A DNA stretch of 64,000 nt, from positions 219,789-283,788 of the forward strand of contig NZ_HG003686.1 in the NCBI RefSeq assembly GCF_000312365.2. Direction: 5' to 3'. The notes below the pieces were generated by a model, which saw only the letters and a program-made list of their open reading frames with translations, was not told the origin of the DNA and ran no database searches. Shown piece by piece: positions 17,206 through 25,342 of this stretch (position 1 is its first letter; each line of letters opens with the position of its first letter). Position numbers and translations under genes: made by a program. The DNA comes from Anaerococcus provencensis. GTDB lineage: Bacteria; Bacillota; Clostridia; Tissierellales; Peptoniphilaceae.

Positions 17206-17703
17206 ATGAAAATTAGTGATAGGCAAAATCAGATAATAAAAATTTTACAAGAAGAAGAACATCCCCAAAGTGGAACAGCTTTGGCCCAAAGATTTGGTGT
17301 TTCAAGGCAAATTATAGTAAAAGATATTGGAGTTTTAAAGGCTTTTGGGATAAATATCATATCTACAAATAGGGGTTACAAAATAGATGGTGAAGGCTCA
17401 TTGACCTATATCATAGAATCTCACCACGAGGATAAGGATATAAGAGATGAGCTAAATACAATAGTTGACAATGGCGGAATCGTAGTTGATGTCTTCATAA
17501 ACCATCCTGTCTACGGGGTGATTAAAAAGGATCTGGACATACATTCTAGAAGTGGTGTTACAAATTTTGTAAAAAATATGACTACTTCTATTCCTTTGAA
17601 GAATTTGACAGAAGACATCCACTACCACACCATAAAAGTTAAAAGTGAGGAAGACTTTGACAGAATAAAAAAAGCTTTGGCAGAGAAAGGTTACCTAAAT
17701 TAA
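17206..17703 (+). CDS. niaR: NiaR-type niacin-responsive repressor
   Basis: The 165-residue protein joins an N-terminal winged helix (SDRQNQIIKILQEEEHPQSG, VSRQIIVKDIGVLKA; about 1-55) to a C-terminal 3H domain with its conserved histidines (SHHEDKDI, NHPVYG, DIHYHTIKV). NiaR/YrxA repressors bind nicotinic acid and repress NAD synthesis or niacin uptake genes. The next gene encodes a membrane carrier that fits as a niacin transporter. AGAGG lies seven bases before the ATG. A perfect palindrome in the following gap (17719-17730) is a candidate operator. Confidence 0.9.
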   Translation: MKISDRQNQIIKILQEEEHPQSGTALAQRFGVSRQIIVKDIGVLKAFGINIISTNRGYKIDGEGSLTYIIESHHEDKDIRDELNTIVDNGGIVVDVFINHPVYGVIKKDLDIHSRSGVTNFVKNMTTSIPLKNLTEDIHYHTIKVKSEEDFDRIKKALAEKGYLN

Positions 17704-17718
17704 TTTCTTAGTGTATAT

Positions 17719-17744
17719 ACATTTAAATGTTTTTGTGCTATACT
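17719..17744 (+). promoter_or_regulatory. Candidate NiaR operator overlapping the transporter promoter
   Basis: ACATTTAAATGT (17719-17730) is a perfect 12-bp palindrome placed just upstream of a TATACT -10 element (17739-17744). A repressor bound there would block the -35 region. Assignment to NiaR is by position only. Confidence 0.4.
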
Positions 17745-17773
17745 TAACGAAAAGCATTTGAAAAGGAATTAGC

Positions 17774-18793
17774 ATGAAAAAATATTTACAAGAACAAAAC
17801 ATCGACCTTTCAGCTAAGGTCTACTTTATCGATGCACTTGGAGCCATGGCCTTTGGTCTTTTTGCATCGCTTTTGGTGGGAACTATTTTAAATTCTATAG
17901 GAACTAGTTTTGGCATAGATTTTCTAACAGAGCGTATATGGCCACTTGTTACTAAGTCCACAGGAGCAGCTATAGCTGTTTCTATAGCCTATGCTTTGAA
18001 GGCTCCTAGCCTAATCTTATTTGCAGTTACTATAGTTGGCAACGGAGCTTACGAACTTGGTGGGCCAGTAGGAGTTTATGTTGCGACAATCTTTGCGGTA
18101 GAATTTGGCAAGCTAGTATCAAAAAGAACTAAGTTAGACATAATAATTACGCCAGCCCTAACTATCTTAGTGGGTATCATTGTGGGAGACTTTATTGGGC
18201 CAGGAGTGTCAGCCTTTATGGCAAGCTTAGGCAATATCATAATGAGAGCAACCGAACTTCAGCCATTTTTGATGGGTATTGTGGTTGCTGTTCTTGTAGG
18301 TCTTGCCCTAACTTTGCCAATATCATCAGCTGCTATTTGTATGATGTTATCCCTATCAGGCCTTGCTGGTGGAGCTGCAACAGTAGGATGTTCAGCGCAA
18401 ATGATTGGCTTTGCCATAATTTCCTATAAGGATAATGGCCTAGAAGGACTTCTTGCCCAGGGTCTTGGAACCTCTATGTTTCAGGTGCCAAACACCATCA
18501 AAAATCCTTGGATATGGTTGCCACCGACTCTTGCAGGTGCAATCCTAGGCCCACTTGCGACAGTGGTTTTTAAAATGGAAAACTCGCCTTTGGGATCAGG
18601 CATGGGAACTAGTGGACTTGTAGGACAAATTGCCACAATTAATACCATGGCTGGGGCCAGATCAGTAAGTATTTTGCTTTTGCAAATACTTCTCCTACAC
18701 TTTATTTTGCCATCGGTCTTATCCTTTATAATTTATAAAATAATGGGCAAAAAAGGCCTTATAAAAGATGGAGATATGAAGATTGATTTTTAG
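17774..18793 (+). CDS. PTS_EIIC_2-type membrane carrier, probable niacin transporter
   Basis: The 339-residue protein has about eight hydrophobic segments and Gly/Ala/Pro-rich loops (VTKSTGAAIAVSIAYAL, TLPISSAAICMMLSLSG, MFQVPNTIKNPWIWLPP, MGTSGLVGQIATINTM). These match the PTS_EIIC_2 family. These proteins resemble PTS IIC subunits but usually occur without IIA or IIB partners. Location directly after niaR, separated only by a promoter and palindrome, argues for NiaR-controlled uptake of niacin or a related vitamin. That is inference from context, not from substrate residues. Confidence 0.8.
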   Translation: MKKYLQEQNIDLSAKVYFIDALGAMAFGLFASLLVGTILNSIGTSFGIDFLTERIWPLVTKSTGAAIAVSIAYALKAPSLILFAVTIVGNGAYELGGPVGVYVATIFAVEFGKLVSKRTKLDIIITPALTILVGIIVGDFIGPGVSAFMASLGNIIMRATELQPFLMGIVVAVLVGLALTLPISSAAICMMLSLSGLAGGAATVGCSAQMIGFAIISYKDNGLEGLLAQGLGTSMFQVPNTIKNPWIWLPPTLAGAILGPLATVVFKMENSPLGSGMGTSGLVGQIATINTMAGARSVSILLLQILLLHFILPSVLSFIIYKIMGKKGLIKDGDMKIDF

Positions 18794-18858
18794 GACTTAA
18801 GAATATTTAAAGTCTTCTTTATGGAAATTTAATAAAAATTAGATATAATCATAAAAAG

Positions 18859-18880
18859 AGCATCATAAGATGCTTTTTTT
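18859..18880 (+). terminator. Terminator after the niaR-linked carrier
   Basis: AGCATC (18859-18864), loop ATAA, GATGCT (18869-18874) and a T run to 18880. It excludes an in-frame ATG at 18870 as the start of the next gene. Confidence 0.8.
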
Positions 18881-18899
18881 AAATACAAAGGAGTTAATA

Positions 18900-19685
18900 A
18901 TGGAAACAAAAAGAAATTTTGACCAATTTAAAGTAAATCTAAACGAAGGTTCATCAGTTGGTCATGTTATAGCAATCATGTCTGGTAAAGGTGGGGTAGG
19001 CAAATCCTCAGTAACTAGTATGCTTGCCAATAAATTAAACAAAGAAGGATACAAAGTTGGAGTTTTTGATGCAGACGTGACAGGACCATCTATACCTCAA
19101 GCCTTTGGTATCAATGACAATGTTAGAGGAACCAAGGAAGGTTTGATGTATCCAGGCATCAGTCGAGATGGAGTTGAAGTTATATCTGTAAATATGATTT
19201 TGCCAAATAAGACAGATCCGGTTGTGTGGAGATCATCAATAGTAACTGGCGTTATCAAACAATTCTACACAGATGTAGATTGGGGTAAGCTAGACTACCT
19301 ACTAATCGACATGCCACCAGGAACAAGTGATGTACCACTTACAGTTTTCCAATCACTACCAATAGATGGAATTGTAGCAGTTGCAACTCCACAAGGCTTA
19401 GTTGAGATGGTTGTAGAAAAATCCCTAAAAATGGCTAAGATGATGGGCAAGGATGTCATAGGCATAGTCGAAAATATGTCATATTTCAAATGCCCAGATT
19501 GTGGAAGTGTCCACAAGATTTTTGGCGAAAGCAATATTGATCAAGTTGCAGAAAACCATGGCATAGATACAGTAGCAAAACTACCAATAGACCCACAAAT
19601 AGCAGAACTAATAGATAAGGGTCTAATAGAGGATAAGAATCCAAGCGAACTTGACCCAATAGTTTCTAAAATCACAAGTTTATAG
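18900..19685 (+). CDS. mrp: Mrp/NBP35-family P-loop ATPase (Fe-S cluster carrier)
   Basis: The 261-residue protein has the deviant Walker A MSGKGGVGKSS near residue 31, a DADVTGPSIPQAFG switch region, and LLIDMPPGTSDVPLT (Walker B). A CPDCGS motif near residue 200 provides the CxxC that binds a bridging cluster between two monomers. Such ApbC/Mrp proteins carry and deliver [4Fe-4S] clusters in the cytoplasm. I start it at ATG 18900, preceded by GGAG (18890-18893); an ATG ten codons earlier lies inside the preceding terminator. The DUF1002 gene follows after eight bases. Confidence 0.92.
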   Translation: METKRNFDQFKVNLNEGSSVGHVIAIMSGKGGVGKSSVTSMLANKLNKEGYKVGVFDADVTGPSIPQAFGINDNVRGTKEGLMYPGISRDGVEVISVNMILPNKTDPVVWRSSIVTGVIKQFYTDVDWGKLDYLLIDMPPGTSDVPLTVFQSLPIDGIVAVATPQGLVEMVVEKSLKMAKMMGKDVIGIVENMSYFKCPDCGSVHKIFGESNIDQVAENHGIDTVAKLPIDPQIAELIDKGLIEDKNPSELDPIVSKITSL

Positions 19686-19693
19686 GAGGGGTT

Positions 19694-20653
19694 ATGAAAA
19701 AAAGATTAATAGCACTTTTGTGTGCCTTTGCCCTAGTGATACCAAGCCTAGCCTTTGCAGCGGGCAAAGATAAAAATGATGTAATATATGGAGTTGCCCT
19801 AGATAATAAGAAGCAAGAACAAATGAATGATGTATTTGGAGTAAAAGCTGGAGATGCAAACACTAATTTTTCAACTGTAAATGGTAAAGATTTAGAAAAA
19901 TATCTTGGCTATGAGGCTCCAGATGGAAATATGATTTCCTCTGTATATATAAAATATTTGCCAGCTAATTCTGGAATAAAGGTAAATATAAGCACACCTG
20001 CAAATATTACCCAAATAACCAATGGCCAATACACTAACGCTGCTATAACAGCAGGGATTACAGATGCAGATATATTTGTAGCAAGTCCAACACCAGTTAC
20101 CGGTGAATCTGCCCTAGTTGGTGTTTACAAGGCCCTTGAAGAAAAGGGACAAGAAATCGACCCACGAAGGGCGAAAGTTGCTCAAGAAGAGCTTGAAACA
20201 GTAACAGAAATTGCAGAAGAAAACAAAGAAAAAACTAATTTTGATCCAAAAGAGTTAGATAAGCTAATAATAGAAGTAAAACAAAAATTAGCCGAACACA
20301 AGGAAGAAACAGGCCAAAATGCATCAAGCGAACAAATTGGAATCTATATCAACGATGCCTTAAAAAATGTCAACCTTGAAAATATTTTAAGCGATAACAA
20401 TATAAATATTTTAATAAATTATTTTGATAAATACCAAGACTCATCAGCTATTGATAGTAAAGAAGTAAAAGAAAATCTCATCAAATTTGGCAATGAACTA
20501 GCAAATAATGCCAACGAGTTTTATGAAAATAATAAGGATTCAATTGATGATGTAGTCAACCAAGCCCAAGAAAGTGGTTTACTTGACTCAATCCTAGACT
20601 TTTTTAGATCAATTGTAAACTCTATAGCAAATTTATTTTCGTCAAATAATTAG
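19694..20653 (+). CDS. Secreted DUF1002 protein
   Basis: A signal peptide (MKKRLIALLCAFALVIPSLA, cleavage near AFA) begins this 319-residue protein. The region DVIYGVALDNKKQEQMNDVFG and the repeated phrase NAAITAGITDADIFVASPTPVTGESALVGVYKAL match DUF1002, a family of exported Firmicutes proteins of unknown role. The last 110 residues are helical and charged. An AGGAGGG sequence overlaps the mrp stop, so the two genes are probably cotranscribed, though a functional link between a cytoplasmic cluster carrier and a secreted protein is not obvious. Confidence 0.85.
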   Translation: MKKRLIALLCAFALVIPSLAFAAGKDKNDVIYGVALDNKKQEQMNDVFGVKAGDANTNFSTVNGKDLEKYLGYEAPDGNMISSVYIKYLPANSGIKVNISTPANITQITNGQYTNAAITAGITDADIFVASPTPVTGESALVGVYKALEEKGQEIDPRRAKVAQEELETVTEIAEENKEKTNFDPKELDKLIIEVKQKLAEHKEETGQNASSEQIGIYINDALKNVNLENILSDNNINILINYFDKYQDSSAIDSKEVKENLIKFGNELANNANEFYENNKDSIDDVVNQAQESGLLDSILDFFRSIVNSIANLFSSNN

Positions 20654-20656
20654 ACA

Positions 20657-20692
20657 AAAAGATCCAGACTCTCAAATGAGGTCTGGATTTTG
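20657..20692. terminator. Bidirectional terminator between convergent genes
   Basis: ATCCAGAC (20662-20669) pairs with GTCTGGAT (20681-20688), with AAAAAG before and TTTTG after, serving both strands. Confidence 0.8.
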
Positions 20693-21928
20693 CTATTGTA
20701 CTATTCTTTTTATAGAAATTGGATTTCTAATAGGACTTATTATAATTCCAACTCTTGGGCTAGATGCATGGATCATATTGCCATTGCCATCAGCCATAGC
20801 TACGTGGGTGATATTATTTAGGCTCGTTCCAAAAAATACCAAGTCCCCAGCTTGTTCTTGACCAAATGGAATTTCTAATCCATATCTTTGTTGGCTTTGA
20901 GCAAAGTGTGGCAACTCTACTCCTATTTGCCTATAGATTTGCATGGTAAAACCGGAACAATCTATACCATTTGTAAGAGATACGCCACCTAGGACATAAG
21001 GACGGCCTACAAATTGGGTAGCCCATTTATAAAGCTCTACACCGACTGGATTGCCAGTAACTGGAACTTCAATCACAGATGTGTTTGTATCGTTATTTTG
21101 GACATTTTCATAAGTAGTTATTGTTTCATAATGAGTTTCTTGGATTTGTCTAACTTGGTTTCTGATAGACTCTTCATATTCCAAAGTTTCTTTGATATGT
21201 TTATTCATATCCTCATATGTATTTTTTAACTCTTCCAAGTCTTTCTTGTCTTTTTTAGAAATAGCAAGGGAAGATAGCTTAACATAGCCTGTTACAGGAT
21301 CTTTTAGTTTATCTTCATTCTTACCAATTTCTACTGTTTGTGGACTTTCGGATAGGGTAACTACTTCTGGAATATCCTTTATAGAATCATCTAAAGTAAC
21401 TGTCTTTACTCCAGAATCTTTGTCATCTGATAGGCTAAAAAGCAAGTCATTGTTGGATAAGTCCTCGATATCAGTTACGTTGATTTTCCTGTTATCCTTA
21501 TAACTTTCATCATAAGAAACTTTCACAAATTCAGAATCTTTTACAAATTCTAAAATAGTTACTTTTGTTTGCTCCAAGAGCTTGTAGGGAGCAGAGTTTG
21601 TAGATTCACTATTAGCTTCGCTTTTTAGATTTGTGGCATCTATAATATTAGACTGGCTAAGCCTATAAAACCAAGATTTACCAACATAGCCAGTTTTCCC
21701 GTCAAAATTAATTTGGTACCAATTTTCATCTTCATCTTTAATTTCATACATAGTAAAATCTTCTATACCACCTAAGATTTCGCTATTTGTATCCTTTTCG
21801 CTACGTACATTAACACCAGGGCTTGTTTCTTTATTTAAAATAATAGAATCAGCATAAGCCGTGTTTGAAATGAAAATTTGAGAAAGGATTAAAGATGTGA
21901 TAAATAATTTTTTTATACTTACAGACAT
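20693..21928 (-). CDS. Secreted SH3 / NlpC-P60 cell-wall hydrolase
   Basis: The 411-residue protein has a signal peptide (to about residue 26), an SH3b domain (SPGVNVRSEKDTNSEILGG...WYQINFDGKTGYVGKSW), a second SH3-like region, a coiled segment (about 230-275), and a C-terminal NlpC/P60 domain. The catalytic Cys is in GIDCSGFTMQ, with His in ITHVAMADGNG and a further polar residue in MIHASSP. These enzymes cut D-gamma-glutamyl-diaminopimelate type bonds in peptidoglycan peptides. The protein acts outside the membrane, probably in wall remodelling or separation. It is monocistronic with a terminator shared with the DUF1002 gene. Confidence 0.9.
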   Translation of the reverse strand: MSVSIKKLFITSLILSQIFISNTAYADSIILNKETSPGVNVRSEKDTNSEILGGIEDFTMYEIKDEDENWYQINFDGKTGYVGKSWFYRLSQSNIIDATNLKSEANSESTNSAPYKLLEQTKVTILEFVKDSEFVKVSYDESYKDNRKINVTDIEDLSNNDLLFSLSDDKDSGVKTVTLDDSIKDIPEVVTLSESPQTVEIGKNEDKLKDPVTGYVKLSSLAISKKDKKDLEELKNTYEDMNKHIKETLEYEESIRNQVRQIQETHYETITTYENVQNNDTNTSVIEVPVTGNPVGVELYKWATQFVGRPYVLGGVSLTNGIDCSGFTMQIYRQIGVELPHFAQSQQRYGLEIPFGQEQAGDLVFFGTSLNNITHVAMADGNGNMIHASSPRVGIIISPIRNPISIKRIVQ

Positions 21929-21988
21929 TCAATTCTCCTAATTTATTACATAATAATTTTATTAGATAATAAATTTTCTGTCAAATAA

Positions 21989-22573
21989 TCAGTACTTTTC
22001 ATACAAAATGTAAGCAAAATCTACAAGGTCTTTGGAAAAACCATTGCGTAGGTAGGCCGAATCTAGCCTATTGATTCTTACCCTATCTAGGCCATCGGCA
22101 TCCTTGAAAAGCTTTGCCAAAAATAAGGCCCTATCAAAGTCTGTGACCTCATATTCTCTGATTATATCCTCCATATATTTATCATCTGTAGAGTGGGCGG
22201 TGATTACTGCTTGGAGGATATTTGTATCGTCTTTGTCTATATTGGCATATTTAATAGATTCACTTGCTGCACGTTTGCCGTGATCTGTATCCCAACCGTC
22301 ATTAACCCTTTTTGTATCGTGTAGGCAAGCAGCAAAGCGAATAATATCGGTATCTCTCTTGTCAAGTTCATACTTCCAGGCAAGGACTAGGGCAAAGAAA
22401 ATAACCCTTTCTATGTGGTCTTGGCCGTGGACATTGCTTTTGAAAAGAATGTCAGTATTCAAATTTTCACAAGTATCTAGAAGTATATCAAAATATTTTG
22501 TGTCTTTAAATTCATTAAAAAATTCGTAATCTTTGATCCATTCGTCTTTACAAACTATATCAACTATTCTCAT
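21989..22573 (-). CDS. HD-domain phosphohydrolase
   Basis: The protein has 194 residues with the HD superfamily metal site. A first His lies in NVHGQDHIERV, the diagnostic His-Asp doublet in AACLHDTKRVND, further His residues in TDHGKRA and TAHSTDD, and an Asp in LFKDADGLDRVRIN. The family hydrolyses phosphate esters of nucleotides or related compounds, and the substrate is not predictable. It is cytoplasmic with no accessory domain. The ATG is preceded by AAAAGGAG. It stands between the NlpC/P60 gene and the MFS gene on the same strand, each with separate signals. Confidence 0.85.
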   Translation of the reverse strand: MRIVDIVCKDEWIKDYEFFNEFKDTKYFDILLDTCENLNTDILFKSNVHGQDHIERVIFFALVLAWKYELDKRDTDIIRFAACLHDTKRVNDGWDTDHGKRAASESIKYANIDKDDTNILQAVITAHSTDDKYMEDIIREYEVTDFDRALFLAKLFKDADGLDRVRINRLDSAYLRNGFSKDLVDFAYILYEKY

Positions 22574-22636
22574 AAAATCTCCTTTTGTATTATTTTATCA
22601 TTTTACATTGATTAAATAAAGTTAATATTTGTCAAT

Positions 22637-22666
22637 ATAAAAAAAGAGAGCGATAAATTCACTCTC
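22637..22666 (-). terminator. Terminator of the MFS gene
   Basis: On the minus strand GAGAGTGAATTTATCGCTCTC forms a hairpin followed by seven T residues. Confidence 0.75.
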
Positions 22667-22669
22667 AAA

Positions 22670-23812
22670 TTACATTCTTATTTTTCTTTCTTCATAGATA
22701 TTTAAAATAAGCATCAAAGCATAAATCACACTAAAGGCTGAAAAAGCTAGGGTTAATGAAGTTGTATTAAATGCTCTATTAATTCCCTCTAGGAAAAATG
22801 GAGCCAAAAATCCGCCGACATTGCATCCTATGAAAAGCAAGTTATTTGCTATACGAGCCTGAGATCCTTTGGCAAATCTTGCAACTTCTGCAAATAGGTA
22901 TGGTGTGCACAAGGATTGGGAAAAGGCAAGGAAAAACATAGAAACTAGGTAAATATACATATTGTAACCAAATAAGGCGATAACCATATTAAAGATTACA
23001 TAAATGCTGAGACCTAGGTAGAGCGTTTTTTCCCTCAATAGTTTATTGATTGCACCAAACATAAAGCCAAAAACCATGCCTGAAATTGGTAGGATTAGCA
23101 TATATAGGCTTACATCAGCATCAAGACCCTTTGCTAGGGTTGCAATTGTTGGAAATCTTACACTTATAGCTGTGTTATTCATAATAATAATAGCTATAAA
23201 AACTACATAAAAAATTAATTGGCCACTTATCCTAAATTTTGACTCATCTTTGCTTTCAACATTTATGTCCACATCAGGAATTGTTCTATTAAAATTAAAC
23301 ATAATTAAAAAAGCAAAACCGTAAACCAGAAATGCAAGTTGCCATTGGATCTTGATTAAGAGACCTGCAATAAATAATAGGGCCATTTGTCCAATAAACT
23401 CTGCAGAAATTCTTATACCGTGTAGCTTATTTGCCTCGTCTCCTTCAAAAAATACATTTATATAATTGGCACTGTGTCCATTAAATAGGCCAACACCAGC
23501 ACCCATCAAAAGACGGCTTATTATAATAGATGTATATGACTTAAATACTACTGGTGTAATCGCACTTAGCCCCACTAAAAATAGACCGGTATCCACGCAC
23601 TTTTTCATACCGACTTTTTGGGTAATCTTTTCATTTAATAATATAGTCACAATTGATGCTATAGATGCAAGGGTTATCATCATTTCAGCATTTGTGATAG
23701 AAAGTCCTAAGTCTATTTGCATAAAAGCAAGGGTACCGGATACTACACTATTGCTGGCAACATAAATTGATAGGGCAAGTATTGCTATTTTTTTCCTTAA
23801 ATCATTTTTCAC
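22670..23812 (-). CDS. Major facilitator superfamily transporter
   Basis: About 380 residues with some 11-12 hydrophobic helices form an MFS carrier. The loop GVGLFNGHSANY and helix NNTAISVRFPTIATL are typical drug or sugar efflux type features, but no signature identifies the substrate. I start it at GTG 23812 because AGAGGT lies six bases before it on the minus strand. The ATG six codons upstream has no ribosome site and would place the AGAGG inside the codons. The gene is alone on its strand with its own terminator. Confidence 0.8.
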   Translation of the reverse strand: MKNDLRKKIAILALSIYVASNSVVSGTLAFMQIDLGLSITNAEMMITLASIASIVTILLNEKITQKVGMKKCVDTGLFLVGLSAITPVVFKSYTSIIISRLLMGAGVGLFNGHSANYINVFFEGDEANKLHGIRISAEFIGQMALLFIAGLLIKIQWQLAFLVYGFAFLIMFNFNRTIPDVDINVESKDESKFRISGQLIFYVVFIAIIIMNNTAISVRFPTIATLAKGLDADVSLYMLILPISGMVFGFMFGAINKLLREKTLYLGLSIYVIFNMVIALFGYNMYIYLVSMFFLAFSQSLCTPYLFAEVARFAKGSQARIANNLLFIGCNVGGFLAPFFLEGINRAFNTTSLTLAFSAFSVIYALMLILNIYEERKIRM

Positions 23813-24009
23813 CGAAATACCTCTTTTCATAAAAATATCATATCAAATGATAAATAAAAGGTAAATAATGTCACATTAGCGTAATGAATAAGAAAGGCCT
23901 AAAAATAGCCAATTCATATGTATTAATAAGAGAATAAGTTCAAATATTTGACTTTTGTAATAAATATTATGAAAAATAAAAAATATTATAAAAAGCTTTG
24001 TAAAAAAGG

Positions 24010-24048
24010 GCAAAAAAAGAGTGCTTGCTTAATCATGCCTAGCACTCT
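24010..24048 (-). terminator. Terminator of the small acetyltransferase gene
   Basis: AGAGTGCT and AGCACTCT (plus 24018-24025 and 24041-24048) form an 8-bp stem followed on the minus strand by seven T residues. Confidence 0.85.
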
Positions 24049-24059
24049 TAGTATTAATT

Positions 24060-24350
24060 TTATCTAGCGTCCAAGTCCCCGTATTTTTCTGGCTCTTGAT
24101 CAAATTTCTTAACTGCATATGAGCAAATAGGGATGATTTTTACATTTTCCTTTCTGGCAGCTTCACAAACTTCGTCAACTAGCTTAGCTGCTAGGCCTTG
24201 ACCTTGGTAATTGCTATCAACAACTGTATGGGTGATAGCCCAAGTGTCATTTGTTTTTTCTTCGTATTGGCAGAAGCCAGCTTTTTTATCACCATCTAAA
24301 GCTTGAGCTTCGTGTTCTTCTTTTACAAATTTTATAATCATTTTATTCAC
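24060..24350 (-). CDS. Small GNAT-like N-acetyltransferase (YidJ/COG2388 type)
   Basis: The 96-residue protein matches the short GNAT family of COG2388. ITHTVVDSNYQGQGLAAKLVDEVCEAA holds the acetyl-CoA pyrophosphate loop (QGQGLAAKL), and the C-terminal IIPICSYAVKKFDQEP is characteristic. Full-size GNAT enzymes have about 150 residues; this compact form is normal for the subgroup. The substrate is unknown. The gene is monocistronic with a strong terminator. Confidence 0.88.
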   Translation of the reverse strand: MNKMIIKFVKEEHEAQALDGDKKAGFCQYEEKTNDTWAITHTVVDSNYQGQGLAAKLVDEVCEAARKENVKIIPICSYAVKKFDQEPEKYGDLDAR

Positions 24351-24411
24351 CTCTTATTGAATCTATACCCCAATAATGGGTAAATAAATAAAAATAATAT
24401 AGGAGGAAATT

Positions 24412-25182
24412 ATGGAAAGAAGAGATTTTAAATTATCAAGCGTATTAATTATTCAAATTTTGATGGCTCTTATTCTATATCTTTTAGGAAAGATACTTAA
24501 TGGACCTATAGAAGAATCCGAACCATCGATTATTTACTCAATTTTGGCTTTGTTAATTACTATACTGGGAAATGTAACCCTTGCCCACGGTTTATTATTT
24601 AATAGGATGGGTACGGTTTCAGAATATTTAGATGGAATCCATGTTATAAATCCATCAAACTTTGGAGTTAGCCTATTATTAAATGTAATCCCAACTATAG
24701 CAATGACTTTAATTGGAACAGTTTTTGCTGCATCTTTAACTGTTAGCCTTCTGGCAGGAAACTATAGTGGCCTGGGATCTTTTGCTTTTGGTCTAATAAT
24801 AATACTTGTATTATCTACTATATATTATATTTTTACCGCCTACCAATTTTTTGTCATAGCTGAGAATCCAAAGATGCCTTTTGGAGATCTTTTTAAAAAA
24901 GTATTTGTTGTTGGTAAAAATTTGGCTGGGCAAACAGTAAAGGTATTTTTGAAATGGATATTACTTCCTGTAATTATTTTTATAGTTTTGATAGTAGCCT
25001 TGTTTGGGGCGTCAAGTGGAGCTAATATTGGGGCAAGTATTTTTGCTGGGATTCTAAGCCTTGTTTTCATTGTTTATATAGTTGTCGCTTATGTATTTTT
25101 CCTAAACCAACTTTCATTAAACTATCTAGGTTACAAGGAGAAAAATAAAGAAGAAGCTTATCAAAAGCAAGTATTTGAATAA
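24412..25182 (+). CDS. Polytopic membrane protein of unknown function
   Basis: The 256-residue protein has about six hydrophobic segments (near residues 13-25, 38-58, 80-108, 118-142, 180-203, 210-240), ends with a charged tail, and has no catalytic motif I recognise. The layout resembles DUF4013/DUF975-type membrane proteins, but I cannot assign it firmly. AGGAGG precedes the ATG and a strong terminator follows, so it is a single-gene unit. Confidence 0.7.
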   Translation: MERRDFKLSSVLIIQILMALILYLLGKILNGPIEESEPSIIYSILALLITILGNVTLAHGLLFNRMGTVSEYLDGIHVINPSNFGVSLLLNVIPTIAMTLIGTVFAASLTVSLLAGNYSGLGSFAFGLIIILVLSTIYYIFTAYQFFVIAENPKMPFGDLFKKVFVVGKNLAGQTVKVFLKWILLPVIIFIVLIVALFGASSGANIGASIFAGILSLVFIVYIVVAYVFFLNQLSLNYLGYKEKNKEEAYQKQVFE

Positions 25183-25195
25183 ATATATAAGAGAC

Positions 25196-25227
25196 AAAAG
25201 CTGACTTTTTTAGGTTAGCTTTTTTCT
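25196..25227 (+). terminator. Terminator of the membrane protein gene
   Basis: AAAAGCTGAC (25196-25205) pairs with GGTTAGCTTTT (25213-25223) with a G-T pair, followed by T residues. Confidence 0.8.
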
Positions 25228-25293
25228 TTGCCTATTAGTCTTATTGTAAAGTATCTATGTGGTATAATTAAGTTAATTATCTATGTTTTAAAC

Positions 25294-25321
25294 TTGAATT
25301 TAAATATATAAATGCTATACT
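25294..25321 (+). promoter_or_regulatory. Promoter of trkA-trkH
   Basis: TTGAAT (25294-25299), 16-base spacer and TATACT (25316-25321). AGGAGG follows before the ATG at 25343. The leader is too short for a c-di-AMP riboswitch. Confidence 0.6.
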
Positions 25322-25342
25322 AGTTAGACTTAGGAGGAATAG

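Noticed and set aside
25230..25342. c-di-AMP riboswitch before trkA
   Set aside because: The interval between promoter and start is about 20 bases, too short for this riboswitch.
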